Shown: positions 1 through 7,363, counted from the stretch's first letter. The stretch is DNA of 21,279 bases from an uncultured Collinsella sp. (GCA_902464645.1 CABQKL010000025.1:1-21279); one strand, 5' to 3'. Notes: a model not told the origin generated them from the letters alone. Program-made: numbers and translations.

Positions 1-305
1 TTGCGAAGATCCTCGATGAGAACCCCGATATTGACGGCATCTTTGCGGGAGACGATACGATGGCGGCCATCTGTCTCAACGTGATGAAGCAGCGCGGCTT
101 GAGCGCTCCAGACGATATTAAGGTCGTGGGCGCGGATGGTGCTCGCCGAACTATGACGTTTATGCCTGACTTAACAACCGTACGTCAAGATATCGATCGC
201 ATCGGAGAGCTCGCGGCGCAATCCATCATCGCTCTTATTAACGGCGATAATCCCGAATCGAATATCAAGCTCCCCGTTGAACTCATTGAGGGCAAAACCG
301 CGTAG
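1..305 (+). CDS. LacI/GalR-family transcriptional regulator, C-terminal fragment
   Basis: The reading frame is open from the window edge to a TAG at 303-305 and gives about 100 residues. The sequence (IDGIFAGDDTMAA near the start, then DIKVVGADG, LTTVRQDIDRIGELA and a closing PVELIEG) is typical of the C-terminal half of the periplasmic-binding-protein-like effector domain of LacI/GalR repressors. The N-terminal helix-turn-helix is outside the window. Just downstream lie three CG-centred 16-mers of LacI-operator type, followed by fructoside-utilisation genes, so it is inferred to be the local repressor responding to sucrose or a related fructoside or its phosphate. The family call is firm; the effector is inferred from context only. 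Confidence 0.88.
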   Translation, partial: AKILDENPDIDGIFAGDDTMAAICLNVMKQRGLSAPDDIKVVGADGARRTMTFMPDLTTVRQDIDRIGELAAQSIIALINGDNPESNIKLPVELIEGKTA

Positions 306-361
306 TTCATCCCGTGCCAAAAGAATTCCTCAAACGCCTCTGATGACCGTTCACCGGCATA

Positions 362-377
362 TGTCAACCGTTTGCCG
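362..377. promoter_or_regulatory. LacI-type operator-like site O1
   Basis: TGTCAACCGTTTGCCG is an imperfect dyad centred on CG at 369-370. It matches the idealised palindrome GTCAAACGTTTGAC that the two following sites also approach. CG-centred palindromes with A/T-rich half sites are typical LacI/GalR operators. The centre lies 46 bp upstream of the next site, a distance compatible with cooperative binding. Confidence 0.5.
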
Positions 378-408
378 ACGACTGGAACTGCGAAAAGACG
401 TATTGGCG

Positions 409-424
409 TGAAAACGTTTGACAT
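409..424. promoter_or_regulatory. LacI-type operator-like site O2
   Basis: TGAAAACGTTTGACAT is centred on CG at 415-416. Read on the opposite strand, with its right flank, it repeats the O1 region (CATATGTCAA, A or C, CGTTT). It covers the proposed -35 hexamer TTGACA at 418-423, so repressor binding would block polymerase. Confidence 0.62.
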
Positions 425-446
425 ATGAAAACGATTGACATATCTT
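418..446 (+). promoter_or_regulatory. promoter for the GH32/PTS genes
   Basis: A perfect -35 hexamer TTGACA (418-423) is followed after 17 bp by TATCTT (441-446, 4 of 6 to consensus). A second TTGACA at 435-440 sits inside the third operator, but no good -10 lies at the right distance from it. Both hexamers are embedded in the operator-like repeats. Confidence 0.55.
426..441. promoter_or_regulatory. LacI-type operator-like site O3
   Basis: TGAAAACGATTGACAT differs from O2 at one base and is centred on CG at 432-433, 17 bp from the O2 centre. It lies between the proposed -35 and -10 hexamers. O2 and O3 form a tandem direct repeat, suggesting two repressor dimers or alternative positions on the promoter. 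Confidence 0.58.
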
Positions 447-488
447 GCCATTGTACCGAGTTAGTATGTCGTGGAAAGGAAGTCTCGG

Positions 489-1871
489 ATGCACAAGGTG
501 TATTACCAGCCTGAGGGAATTTGGGTAGGCGACATCATGCCGTACGGCGAGGACGGCACGTTCTATCTCTATCATCAGCGTGACACGCGTAACCCCGAAC
601 CTTTCGGAGAGCCGTTTGGCTGGGCACTCGCTACGACCAAGGATTTCGTCAACTACAAGGACTTTGGCGAGAGCCTTGAGCGCGGCGGCGACGAGGAAGT
701 CGACCAGTACATTTATGCCGGCACGGTGTTTAAGGTGGGCGACAAGTACCATGCGCTCTACACTGGTTGCAATCGCGATAAGGTCCGCGCACGTTTGATG
801 AAGCAGGTTCTTCTTCACGCAACGAGCGACGACGCCGTCAAGTGGGAGAAGAACATCGCCGAGACGCTGCTTCCGCCCCAGGAGGGTTACGATGACCGCA
901 ACTGGCGCGATCCCTTTGTGCTTTGGGATGAGGAGAACGAAGAGTACATGCTCATCCTCGGCACGCGTGTGGGCGAGGACAAGCGTCTGATGACCGGCCG
1001 CCTGGTCAAGTTCACCTCCAAGGATCTGACCAACTGGGAGTTCCAGGGCGACTGGTGGAATCCGGGCCTGTACACCATGTTTGAGATGCCTGATCTCTTT
1101 AAGATGGGCGACTGGTGGTACCTCGTCTTTTCCGAGTACAGCGACGGCAACAAGACCCGTTACCGCATGTCCAAGTCCATCAACGGTCCTTGGATTACCC
1201 CCGCTGACGACTCCTTCGACGGCCGCGCGTACTACGCCGCTCGCACCGCATTCGATGGCGAGCGCCGCGTTCTCTTTGGTTGGGTCCCGACGCGCGACGA
1301 GGGCGGCGACCCCAGCTCTTACCTGTGGGGTGGCACTTTTATGCCCCTCGAGATCGTTCAGCGTGCCGACGGAACGCTCGGCACCAAGCTCCCCGACAGC
1401 ATGCTTGGCGCCTTCGGCGAGGCTAAGGCAGTCGAGACCTTTGAGCTTTCCTGCGAGTCGGGCAAGGTCGAGCAGGTGCTCGCCGCGGATGCCGGCTCCA
1501 CCTACTTGCTCGATGCCGACATTGAGCTCGGCGGTAACGCTGCCGGCTTCTCGGTCAAGTTCGCCGAGGACGCCGAGACCGGTCTTGCCTATGAGTTCCG
1601 CGCCAACCTGCGCGAGGGCAAGCTCGAGTTCACGCCGGCTCCCCAGTACCCGTGGTTCCAGGTCAACAACATGGGCCTCGAGCGTCCGTTGTTCTTTAAG
1701 GGCGAGGGCACTCACCATGTGCGTCTGGTCGTCGACGACGACATCGCGACCATCTTTGTCGATGATGTTGCGCTCAACGCTCGCTTCTGCAACAAGCAGG
1801 GCCAGGGTGTGGCGCTTACCGTCACCGACGGTGCGCTCAAGTGCGCAAACGCAACGATCGCGTCTCTGTAG
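489..1871 (+). CDS. glycoside hydrolase family 32 protein, non-canonical type (beta-fructosidase)
   Basis: A 460-residue protein with no signal peptide, so probably cytoplasmic. The five-bladed propeller motifs of GH32 can be aligned in altered form. GIWVGDIMPY carries the likely nucleophile Asp15 in place of the usual WMNDPNG. NWRDPFV has the conserved Arg140-Asp141-Pro142. FEMPDLF supplies the likely acid/base Glu199 in place of WECPDLF. The last 160 residues match the C-terminal beta-sandwich. Start 489 is chosen because AAAGGAAG (475-482) stands 6 nt upstream; an in-frame GTG at 471 has no such site. It is first in the operon under the operators, ahead of the PTS genes. Known GH32 members hydrolyse sucrose, fructo-oligosaccharides or their phosphates. 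The exact substrate cannot be read here; the divergent nucleophile motif suggests it differs from the second GH32 in this locus. Confidence 0.86.
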   Translation: MHKVYYQPEGIWVGDIMPYGEDGTFYLYHQRDTRNPEPFGEPFGWALATTKDFVNYKDFGESLERGGDEEVDQYIYAGTVFKVGDKYHALYTGCNRDKVRARLMKQVLLHATSDDAVKWEKNIAETLLPPQEGYDDRNWRDPFVLWDEENEEYMLILGTRVGEDKRLMTGRLVKFTSKDLTNWEFQGDWWNPGLYTMFEMPDLFKMGDWWYLVFSEYSDGNKTRYRMSKSINGPWITPADDSFDGRAYYAARTAFDGERRVLFGWVPTRDEGGDPSSYLWGGTFMPLEIVQRADGTLGTKLPDSMLGAFGEAKAVETFELSCESGKVEQVLAADAGSTYLLDADIELGGNAAGFSVKFAEDAETGLAYEFRANLREGKLEFTPAPQYPWFQVNNMGLERPLFFKGEGTHHVRLVVDDDIATIFVDDVALNARFCNKQGQGVALTVTDGALKCANATIASL

Positions 1872-1916
1872 CGGCAACGAACCGTTTTATGATTTAGAAA
1901 AGGAATGGAGAGGAAC

Positions 1917-2132
1917 ATGGACTACAAGGCAGTGTCCCAGCAAGTCGTCGACAACGTCGGCGGACTGGAGAACATCGAGGGCGCCACGCATTGCGTGACC
2001 CGTCTGCGTCTGGTGCTCAAGGATACGAGCAAATACAACAAGGCCGAGCTCGAGAACATCGATGGCGTCAAGGGCGTGCTGTACAACAGCGGCCAGCTCA
2101 TGATCATTTTCGGTACCGGTACCGTCAACTAG
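1917..2132 (+). CDS. PTS sucrose/glucose-family EIIB domain, ends at in-frame TAG
   Basis: A 71-residue EIIB domain of the glucose/sucrose PTS family. It begins MDYKAVSQQVVDNVGG and carries THCVTRLRLVLKD, whose Cys26 is the phosphorylation site that receives phosphate from EIIA and passes it to the incoming sugar. Start 1917 is preferred: GGAGAGGA (1907-1914) lies just upstream, while the ATG at 1905 has only AGGA touching it. The frame stops at TAG (2130-2132) just after GTGTVN, yet the codons after it continue in the same frame as VYDEF and then EIIC. In normal EIIBC proteins this point is the B-to-C linker. No EIIA domain is present, so a general EIIA(Glc) from elsewhere would be needed. 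Confidence 0.85.
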   Translation: MDYKAVSQQVVDNVGGLENIEGATHCVTRLRLVLKDTSKYNKAELENIDGVKGVLYNSGQLMIIFGTGTVN

Positions 2133-2147
2133 GTTTACGATGAGTTT

Positions 2148-3368
2148 ATGGCCCTGACGGGCGTTAAGGAGATTAGCGCTTCCGAGGTCAAGGGCGCCGA
2201 GGCGGACAAGAAGGGCAAGTTCTTCTCGGTCCTCAAGGTATTCTCGGACATCTTTATCCCCATCATTCCCGCCTTCGTCGGCGCTGCTATCATCATCGGC
2301 CTTAAGTCGCTGATCGTTGCCAACGGCCTCTTTGGCATGGAAGGTAGCCTCGCCGATCACAGCGAGTTCCTCAAGAACCTCGCAAGCTTCTTTGCCATTA
2401 TCGCCACCACGTTCGACTACCTGCCTGTCCTGGTTATGTACAGCGCAGTCAAGCGTTTTGGCGGTAACCCGATTCTGGGCATCCTCGTCGGTATCGTCAT
2501 GGTTCACCCGAGCCTTATGAACCGCAACACGTTCGTTATGGACCCGACGGGTGCTGAGTACTGGAACTTTGGTCCGCTCTCCATTCCCATGGTTGCTTTC
2601 CAGGGCGGCGTATTCCCTGCAATTCTGACTGCCTGGTTTATGGCCAAGGTCGAAAAGATTGCCCAGAAGTACATCCCCGAGGTCGTCTCGTTTGTCTTTG
2701 TCCCGACCGTTACCCTGATTCTTGCTAACGTTGCCCTGTTCACCGTGTTCGGCCCGCTCGGCAACCTGATCGGCGACGTCCTCGCTGGCGTAATCGATGT
2801 CCTGTACAACAGGATGGGCGTCTTTGGCGCCTTTGTCTTCGCCGCGTTCCTGCAGCCGCTCGTCGTTACCGGTACGCATCAGTTCATCCAGGGTATTGAG
2901 GCCAACCTCGTTGCCACGACCGGCTTCAACTACATCCAGGCCATCTGGTCGGTTTCCATCATCGCCCAGGGCGGCGGCGCCATCGGCATGTATCTCATTC
3001 ACAAGAAGCACTCCAAAGAGCGCAACATCTGCATGTCGTCCTTTATCCCGACGCTGGTCGGTATCTCCGAGCCCGCAATCTTTGCTGCAAACATGCGCTA
3101 CTCGATCATTCCGTTCGTCTGCGCTTGCATCGGTGCAGGCTGCGGCGGTGCCTTCGTGAAGCTCTTTGAGGTGCGCGCCATCGGTCAGGGTCTGACCGGA
3201 GTGCTTGGCCTGCTCATCGTCACGCCCGAGACGCTCGTGTGGTATGTGGCTGGCAATCTCATCGCCTTCATCGTGCCAATCGTCTTGATCTTTGCCTACA
3301 ACAAGGCAAAGGGCGTGCCGACCACCGATGAAGAGGGCGCTGGCGCTGGCTTCGACGTTAGCTTCTAG
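2148..3368 (+). CDS. PTS sucrose/glucose-family EIIC membrane domain
   Basis: A 406-residue integral membrane domain that forms the sugar channel of a glucose-superfamily PTS permease. Hydrophobic segments begin around residue 33 (FSDIFIPIIPAFVGAAIII). Family landmarks include TGTHQFIQGIE (His244) and the signature GISEPAIF at 305-312, resembling the GITEPAIYG of sucrose and beta-glucoside EIIC proteins. The sequence directly continues the EIIB frame, so ATG 2148 is an internal methionine that would become a start only by reinitiation, 15 nt after the stop; no good ribosome-binding site precedes it. Placed between two GH32 enzymes, it most likely imports and phosphorylates sucrose or a short fructo-oligosaccharide. 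Confidence 0.85.
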   Translation: MALTGVKEISASEVKGAEADKKGKFFSVLKVFSDIFIPIIPAFVGAAIIIGLKSLIVANGLFGMEGSLADHSEFLKNLASFFAIIATTFDYLPVLVMYSAVKRFGGNPILGILVGIVMVHPSLMNRNTFVMDPTGAEYWNFGPLSIPMVAFQGGVFPAILTAWFMAKVEKIAQKYIPEVVSFVFVPTVTLILANVALFTVFGPLGNLIGDVLAGVIDVLYNRMGVFGAFVFAAFLQPLVVTGTHQFIQGIEANLVATTGFNYIQAIWSVSIIAQGGGAIGMYLIHKKHSKERNICMSSFIPTLVGISEPAIFAANMRYSIIPFVCACIGAGCGGAFVKLFEVRAIGQGLTGVLGLLIVTPETLVWYVAGNLIAFIVPIVLIFAYNKAKGVPTTDEEGAGAGFDVSF

Positions 3369-3404
3369 TTGAGCCGTTCAGCGTAATCTGAGGATAAGTC
3401 CATT

Positions 3405-3448
3405 TGGGGAAGGGCGTTCGACTCGTGTGAGTCGAACGTCCTTCCCCA
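3405..3448. terminator. 20-bp hairpin between EIIC and the second GH32 gene
   Basis: Arms 3405-3424 and 3429-3448 pair over 20 bp with one G-U wobble and a 4-nt loop (GTGT). No T-run follows on either strand, so it is not a textbook intrinsic terminator. It may act as a processing or stability barrier that sets different levels of the upstream PTS and the downstream hydrolase. Confidence 0.6.
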
Positions 3449-3469
3449 TAGACGAGAAAGTCAACGGCG

Positions 3470-4912
3470 ATGTTTAATCAAAAAAATAAGGTGACACGCG
3501 CGGACTATGAGCAGTGGCGAGCCGGACAGGATGAGACGGCGGCTCGCGTCGCGTCCGACCCCGATAGGCTCCTGTTCCATGTGGAGCCTGAGCTTGGCTG
3601 GCTCAACGACCCCAACGGTTTGGTGCAGATCGGTGATACGTATCACATCTATCACCAATACGATCCATTCGATGCTGCGCATGGCGGTCCAGTGCTTTGG
3701 AACCATCTGACGACAAAGGATTTTGTGACGTACGAGAATCACGGCCCCGCGCTGTTCCCCGATTCCGATTTGGATTCGAGCGGAGCGTATTCTGGTTCTG
3801 CCTTTGTACGCGATGGCAAGATTCACTACTTCTATACCGGCAACGTCAAGCATTTTGACCGTGATGATTACGACTACGTGTTGACGGGCCGTGAGCAAAA
3901 CCAGATTCATATGGTTGCCGAGAATCCCGACGAATTGGGCGAGAAGTGCATAGCTGTTGGACCGGTCGATTACCCCGACGATATCGGTACGCACGTGCGC
4001 GACCCCAAGATCCTTGAGCACGATGGTATCTACTACATGGTTCTGGGCGCTCGTACGAAAGACGACCGTGGCTGCGTGCTTGTCTATACTTCGCGTGATT
4101 TAGGGGTCTGGAGCTATGCGACGCGCATTGAGCTGGGCGAGAAGTTTGGCTTTATGTGGGAGTGCCCTGATCTGTTTGAGCTTGATGGCGAGCTTATTCT
4201 CGTTTGCTGTCCGCAGGGTGTGCCTGCCGATGGTTGGCGTTACCGCAATCCGCATCAGTGCGTGTGGTTCCCTATCGAGGCCGATTGGGAGGCGCCGAGT
4301 TTTAAGATCACCGGGCAGGGCATGCCCCCGATGGTCGATGCCGGCTTTGATTTCTACGCACCGCAGTCCTTTGAGGATGCTGCAGGCCGGCGTTTGATGA
4401 TCGGATGGTCGGGTTGCCCCGATGCGACGGCGGAAAACCCGACGGTGGCGCGCGGGTGGCAGTGCGCGTTGACGGTGCCGCGAGAGCTGAGCATGCGCGA
4501 TGGTAAGCTCTGCCAGCAGCCGGCGCACGAGATTGGGAGGATGCGCGGCGACTGCGTTCGCGCGACAGGCGGTGAAACCGTTGAGGAGCCGGGCCGCCTG
4601 TTTGATCTTGTGGTTTCCTGCGAGGGCGCCAAGATGGTCGAGCTCGAAATCCGCAAGGGTGTCTTTGTGCGTTATACGGACGGGATGCTTACCCTCGATA
4701 TGGGTGACGAAGGCTATGGGCGCGACCAGAGGTCGATTGAGCTCGGCGAGCTTCGCGACCTACGCGTGCTTTCGGACACTACGATGGTCGAGATTTTTGC
4801 AAATGGCGGCGAGGCGGCACTTACGAGCCGTACCTATTCGCCGGCGGTTCCGGCGATGGAGCTGCACGCCGAGGGTGCGGCATCGATGAATTTCTACCGC
4901 CTCGTGCATTAA
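3470..4912 (+). CDS. scrB: sucrose-6-phosphate hydrolase (GH32 invertase)
   Basis: A 480-residue GH32 enzyme of normal length for ScrB/SacA, without signal peptide. All three catalytic motifs are canonical: WLNDPNG with nucleophile Asp47, HVRDPK with transition-state Asp178, and WECPDLF with acid/base Glu231. The residues from about 350 on correspond to the C-terminal beta-sandwich. It hydrolyses sucrose-6-phosphate, the product of PTS import, to glucose-6-phosphate and fructose, and may accept other phosphorylated fructosides. It lies about 100 bp after the PTS gene, separated by a strong hairpin, and probably belongs to the same regulon. No fructokinase gene is next to it. The GH32 call is firm; phosphate specificity is inferred from the PTS neighbour. 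Confidence 0.9.
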   Translation: MFNQKNKVTRADYEQWRAGQDETAARVASDPDRLLFHVEPELGWLNDPNGLVQIGDTYHIYHQYDPFDAAHGGPVLWNHLTTKDFVTYENHGPALFPDSDLDSSGAYSGSAFVRDGKIHYFYTGNVKHFDRDDYDYVLTGREQNQIHMVAENPDELGEKCIAVGPVDYPDDIGTHVRDPKILEHDGIYYMVLGARTKDDRGCVLVYTSRDLGVWSYATRIELGEKFGFMWECPDLFELDGELILVCCPQGVPADGWRYRNPHQCVWFPIEADWEAPSFKITGQGMPPMVDAGFDFYAPQSFEDAAGRRLMIGWSGCPDATAENPTVARGWQCALTVPRELSMRDGKLCQQPAHEIGRMRGDCVRATGGETVEEPGRLFDLVVSCEGAKMVELEIRKGVFVRYTDGMLTLDMGDEGYGRDQRSIELGELRDLRVLSDTTMVEIFANGGEAALTSRTYSPAVPAMELHAEGAASMNFYRLVH

Positions 4913-5188
4913 CCGTGCGTGGAGCACGATTGGATTTACTGGACGGAATGTGTCGCAGTTGTCGCGGCCAACTACCGCTTACCGCATATAGCGACCGTTT
5001 GCGGAATAAGTAACCCTCCTTAATAAACCGTGTGGAATCCTAGATAAGCACGGAGTTTTCCAGGGAGACGCTGTCCTTTGTTGTGTGCAAGGGGCGGCGT
5101 CTCTTTGGCGCTTGGACGCTGTTGTGCAACAGTGCGGCGGCGCGTGCCATGTATTGAAAAGCCAATGTTGAGATGGGTCGTGATAATA

Positions 5189-6043
5189 ATGGGCAAGTAC
5201 GTAATCGTGGTTGAGTCTGGGTCGGATGTGACGCCGGAGCTCTGCGAGCGCTACGGCATCGTGCGCGTGCCCATGCATGTTACGATTGGTGACGAGACCG
5301 TCGAGGACGGTTCGATCGATCCGCTCGAGATTTATTCGCGCTGCAACGAGTTTGGCGTGATGCCCAAGACCAGTGGCTGTGCGCCTGCGGATTTTGCTCA
5401 CGTGTACGACCGCATTCACGCCGAGCAGCCCGACGCGACCATTTTGCATCTCGCGTATTCCGAGGCCACGACCTGTTCGCATCAGTCCTCGAAGATTGCG
5501 GCCCAGGGGCGCGACTACGTGTTCTCCATGGACACGCGTTTTGTCTCGGTGGGCCAGTCGCTCGTTGTCGTCGAGACCGCCAAATACATCGAGGCTCACC
5601 CCGATGCCACCGTCGACGAGATCTTTGCTTTTACGAATTCCGTCATGGACCGTGTGCTGCTGGGCTTTGTTCCTACCGACCTGGCCTTCCTTAAGGCAGG
5701 CGGTCGTCTGTCCAACGTGGCATTCCTTGGCGCCCACCTGCTCAAGATTAAGCCCTGCATTGAGGTAACGGGCGGTAAGTTTGTGGCGACCAAGAAGTTC
5801 CGCGGCTCTATGCTCAAGTGCGCCCGCGCCTTTATTGACCACATGGTTGCGAAGGGCGAGATTGACTACTCGCACATTGGCCTGGCGTATTCGGTAGGCC
5901 TTTCCCAGGAGCTGCGCGACGACATGGAAGTCTATGCGCACGACCTGGGCTTTAAGGACGTTACCTGGACTCAGGTCGGTGGCGTCATCTCGAGCCATTG
6001 CGGCCCGACCGCCTTCGGTGCGGTGCTCACGCTTAAAGCGTAA
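5189..6043 (+). CDS. DegV family fatty-acid-binding protein
   Basis: A 284-residue protein of the DegV/FakB family, which binds a single fatty acid and, in bacteria with FakA, presents it for phosphorylation and entry into phospholipid synthesis. Visible landmarks are the N-terminal strand VIVVESGSDVTPEL, the loop KTSGCAPADF (residues 60-69), GGRLSN at 171-176 followed by KIKPCIEV, and a C-terminal HCGPTAFGA. Start 5189 is chosen because the family begins with this strand; an in-frame ATG at 5165 and more upstream codons add residues unlike the family. GAGATGGG lies about 11 nt upstream as a weak ribosome-binding site. No fakA-like gene is nearby, and a hairpin follows the stop. Confidence 0.88.
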   Translation: MGKYVIVVESGSDVTPELCERYGIVRVPMHVTIGDETVEDGSIDPLEIYSRCNEFGVMPKTSGCAPADFAHVYDRIHAEQPDATILHLAYSEATTCSHQSSKIAAQGRDYVFSMDTRFVSVGQSLVVVETAKYIEAHPDATVDEIFAFTNSVMDRVLLGFVPTDLAFLKAGGRLSNVAFLGAHLLKIKPCIEVTGGKFVATKKFRGSMLKCARAFIDHMVAKGEIDYSHIGLAYSVGLSQELRDDMEVYAHDLGFKDVTWTQVGGVISSHCGPTAFGAVLTLKA

Positions 6044-6073
6044 GGCCTGGCGTCTATCGATTTCTATTGCCTC

Positions 6074-6108
6074 GGCGGCGGGCGGGTTGCGACAACCTTC
6101 CCGCCGCT
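6074..6108 (+). terminator. probable terminator after degV
   Basis: A GC-rich stem pairs 6076-6089 with 6093-6106 with one mismatch, one G-U pair and a 3-nt loop, extendable by two pairs. It begins about 30 nt after the degV stop. The following CTCTTG is only a weak U-tract. Confidence 0.5.
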
Positions 6109-6229
6109 CTTGCGTGGGGCCAAATAGAACAACCCAATTGACCGCTAAACCGTTTCGCCATCATGCATATGGGCTAGAATGACTCTGGCATTTATGTAGC
6201 TAAAACCAATGAGAGGCAAGGTAGCGGGA

Positions 6230-7048
6230 ATGGCTGAGATGACGCTCGAGGGTGTGGACGCTCGTCCCGAGGACTCTGCGTTTGCCCTGGGCCGCGTGCA
6301 TTCGATTGAGACGATGGGGACGGTCGATGGACCCGGCATCCGCTTTGTGGTGTTTGTTCAGGGCTGCCCCATGCGCTGTGCGTATTGCCACAACCCCGAT
6401 ACCTGGTCGGTGAACGGCGGCACCATGGTGACCGTCGAGCACCTGATGGACGAGTTCCAGAGCAACCATGAGTTTTACCGCAGCGGTGGTATTACGGTAT
6501 CCGGCGGCGAGCCGCTCCTGCAGCCTGAGTTTTTGGCCGACCTGTTCCGCGCCATGCACAACAACCCCGATGGTCGCGTGCACACCTGCTTGGATAGCTG
6601 CGGCTATGCGTTCGATCCCGCGCATCCCGAGAAGTTCGATGCCGTACTCAACGAGACCGATATGGTGCTGCTCGACATTAAACACGCCGATCCCGTCGAG
6701 CATAAAAAGCTGACCGGTTGCGATCCCGCACGCATTCTGGCGTTTGGTGATGAGCTTGCGCGCCGCAAGATTAAGGTCGTTATCCGCCACGTGGTGGTGC
6801 CGGGCATTACCGATACGGTTGAGGAGTGCGAGGCGCTCGGCCGCCTCATCGCCCCGTGGCACAACGTGGTGGGCCTGGAAATGCTGCCGTATCACACGAT
6901 GGGTGTCGTCAAGTACGAGCAATTGGGCATTCCCTATAAGCTCGAGGGCGTTCCACAGATGGATACCGCGCGCATGCCCGAGCTGCGCAGCGCCGTCATG
7001 ACGGGCATGAAAAAGCGCCGCGCGGAACTCAAAAACGCCATCGGCTAG
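6230..7048 (+). CDS. pflA: pyruvate formate-lyase activating enzyme (radical SAM)
   Basis: A 272-residue radical SAM enzyme. The motif CxxxCxxC is seen as C46-PMR-C50-AY-C53 followed by HNPDTW, as in PflA proteins; it holds the 4Fe-4S cluster that cleaves S-adenosylmethionine to place the glycyl radical on pyruvate formate-lyase. It is preceded by METMGTVDGPGIR-like sequence (SIETMGTVDGPGIRFV) and followed by GGITVSGGEPLLQ, both family hallmarks. Start 6230 is preferred because GAGAGGCAAGG lies upstream at 6210-6220; ATG 6209 would add seven residues but lacks such a site. TAGAAT at 6175-6180 is a plausible -10. No pyruvate formate-lyase gene is next to it. Its presence indicates anaerobic mixed-acid metabolism. 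Confidence 0.92.
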   Translation: MAEMTLEGVDARPEDSAFALGRVHSIETMGTVDGPGIRFVVFVQGCPMRCAYCHNPDTWSVNGGTMVTVEHLMDEFQSNHEFYRSGGITVSGGEPLLQPEFLADLFRAMHNNPDGRVHTCLDSCGYAFDPAHPEKFDAVLNETDMVLLDIKHADPVEHKKLTGCDPARILAFGDELARRKIKVVIRHVVVPGITDTVEECEALGRLIAPWHNVVGLEMLPYHTMGVVKYEQLGIPYKLEGVPQMDTARMPELRSAVMTGMKKRRAELKNAIG

Positions 7049-7068
7049 CGATCCATTTTCGCCCCCAA

Positions 7069-7103
7069 GGGCACTCATTGGGGACAGACTTAAATGAGTG
7101 CCC
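7069..7103 (+). terminator. hairpin after pflA
   Basis: GGGCACTCATT (7069-7079) and AATGAGTGCCC (7093-7103) form an exact 11-bp stem around a 13-nt loop, 21 nt after the pflA stop. No U-tract follows, so termination is possible but not certain. Confidence 0.42.
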
Positions 7104-7138
7104 CCGGACACCAAGCTGATTGCCAAAGAGCCCCGTCA

Positions 7139-7205
7139 AGTTGCGGTGGAATAGTTCTTGTTTTTCGGCTTATGCCGCCCAAACAGGAACTATTTCACCG
7201 CAACT
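7139..7205. repeat. 25-bp inverted repeat with a small apical hairpin
   Basis: Arms 7139-7163 and 7181-7205 pair along all 25 positions, two of them G-U. The 17-nt loop contains a further CGGC/GCCG stem (7166-7169 with 7174-7177). It stands alone in the 315-bp gap between pflA and the serine hydrolase gene. The length is well above a normal terminator and there is no T-run. Confidence 0.75.
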
Positions 7206-7298
7206 GCGTTTTGGACAGAGATGCGCAACAGAATCGTGCCATTTGGATAAATACGCTTGTGGTTTCTTTAAAGACACCTTAAACGCTGCTGAATATCT

Positions 7299-7326
7299 TT
7301 GGAAAGAAATGCCTGCTCGGTATTAT
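7299..7326 (+). promoter_or_regulatory. promoter of the beta-lactamase-like gene
   Basis: TTGGAA (7299-7304) and TATTAT (7321-7326) are spaced by 16 bp and lie about 40 bp ahead of the start codon. An AGGAG ribosome-binding site follows shortly before the GTG start. The match is reasonable but only by eye. Confidence 0.4.
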
Positions 7327-7363
7327 GCTGCTCGTATATAAACGGTAGCAGTCAGGAGACCAC

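Larger units (their letters stand above)
1917..3368 (+). pseudogene. PTS EIIBC permease locus split by a premature TAG at 2130-2132
   Basis: Read through the TAG, 1917-3368 is one uninterrupted frame of 484 codons including both stops, the usual size of a sucrose- or trehalose-type EIIBC protein. EIIB and EIIC fragments are each complete and well conserved, with no other lesion, and the linker codons GTT TAC GAT GAG TTT are intact after the stop. A single base change at 2130 (GAG, CAG or AAG to TAG) would explain it. Three readings remain: a recent nonsense mutation, a sequencing or assembly error, or a functional split in which EIIC is made by reinitiation at ATG 2148. The EIIB and EIIC parts are also listed separately. 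Confidence 0.55.

Noticed and set aside
351..1877. Long minus-strand open frame opposite the first GH32 gene (508 codons)
   Set aside because: It is the antisense shadow of a well-supported GH32 gene in high-GC DNA, has no family motifs, and its start covers the operator region.
1887..3011. Long minus-strand open frame opposite the PTS gene
   Set aside because: Its composition is what antisense of a GC-rich membrane-protein gene gives, and the plus strand has clear EIIB and EIIC motifs.
4914..4928. CGTGC/GCACG hairpin right after scrB as a terminator
   Set aside because: Only 5 bp and no T-run follow; too weak to call.
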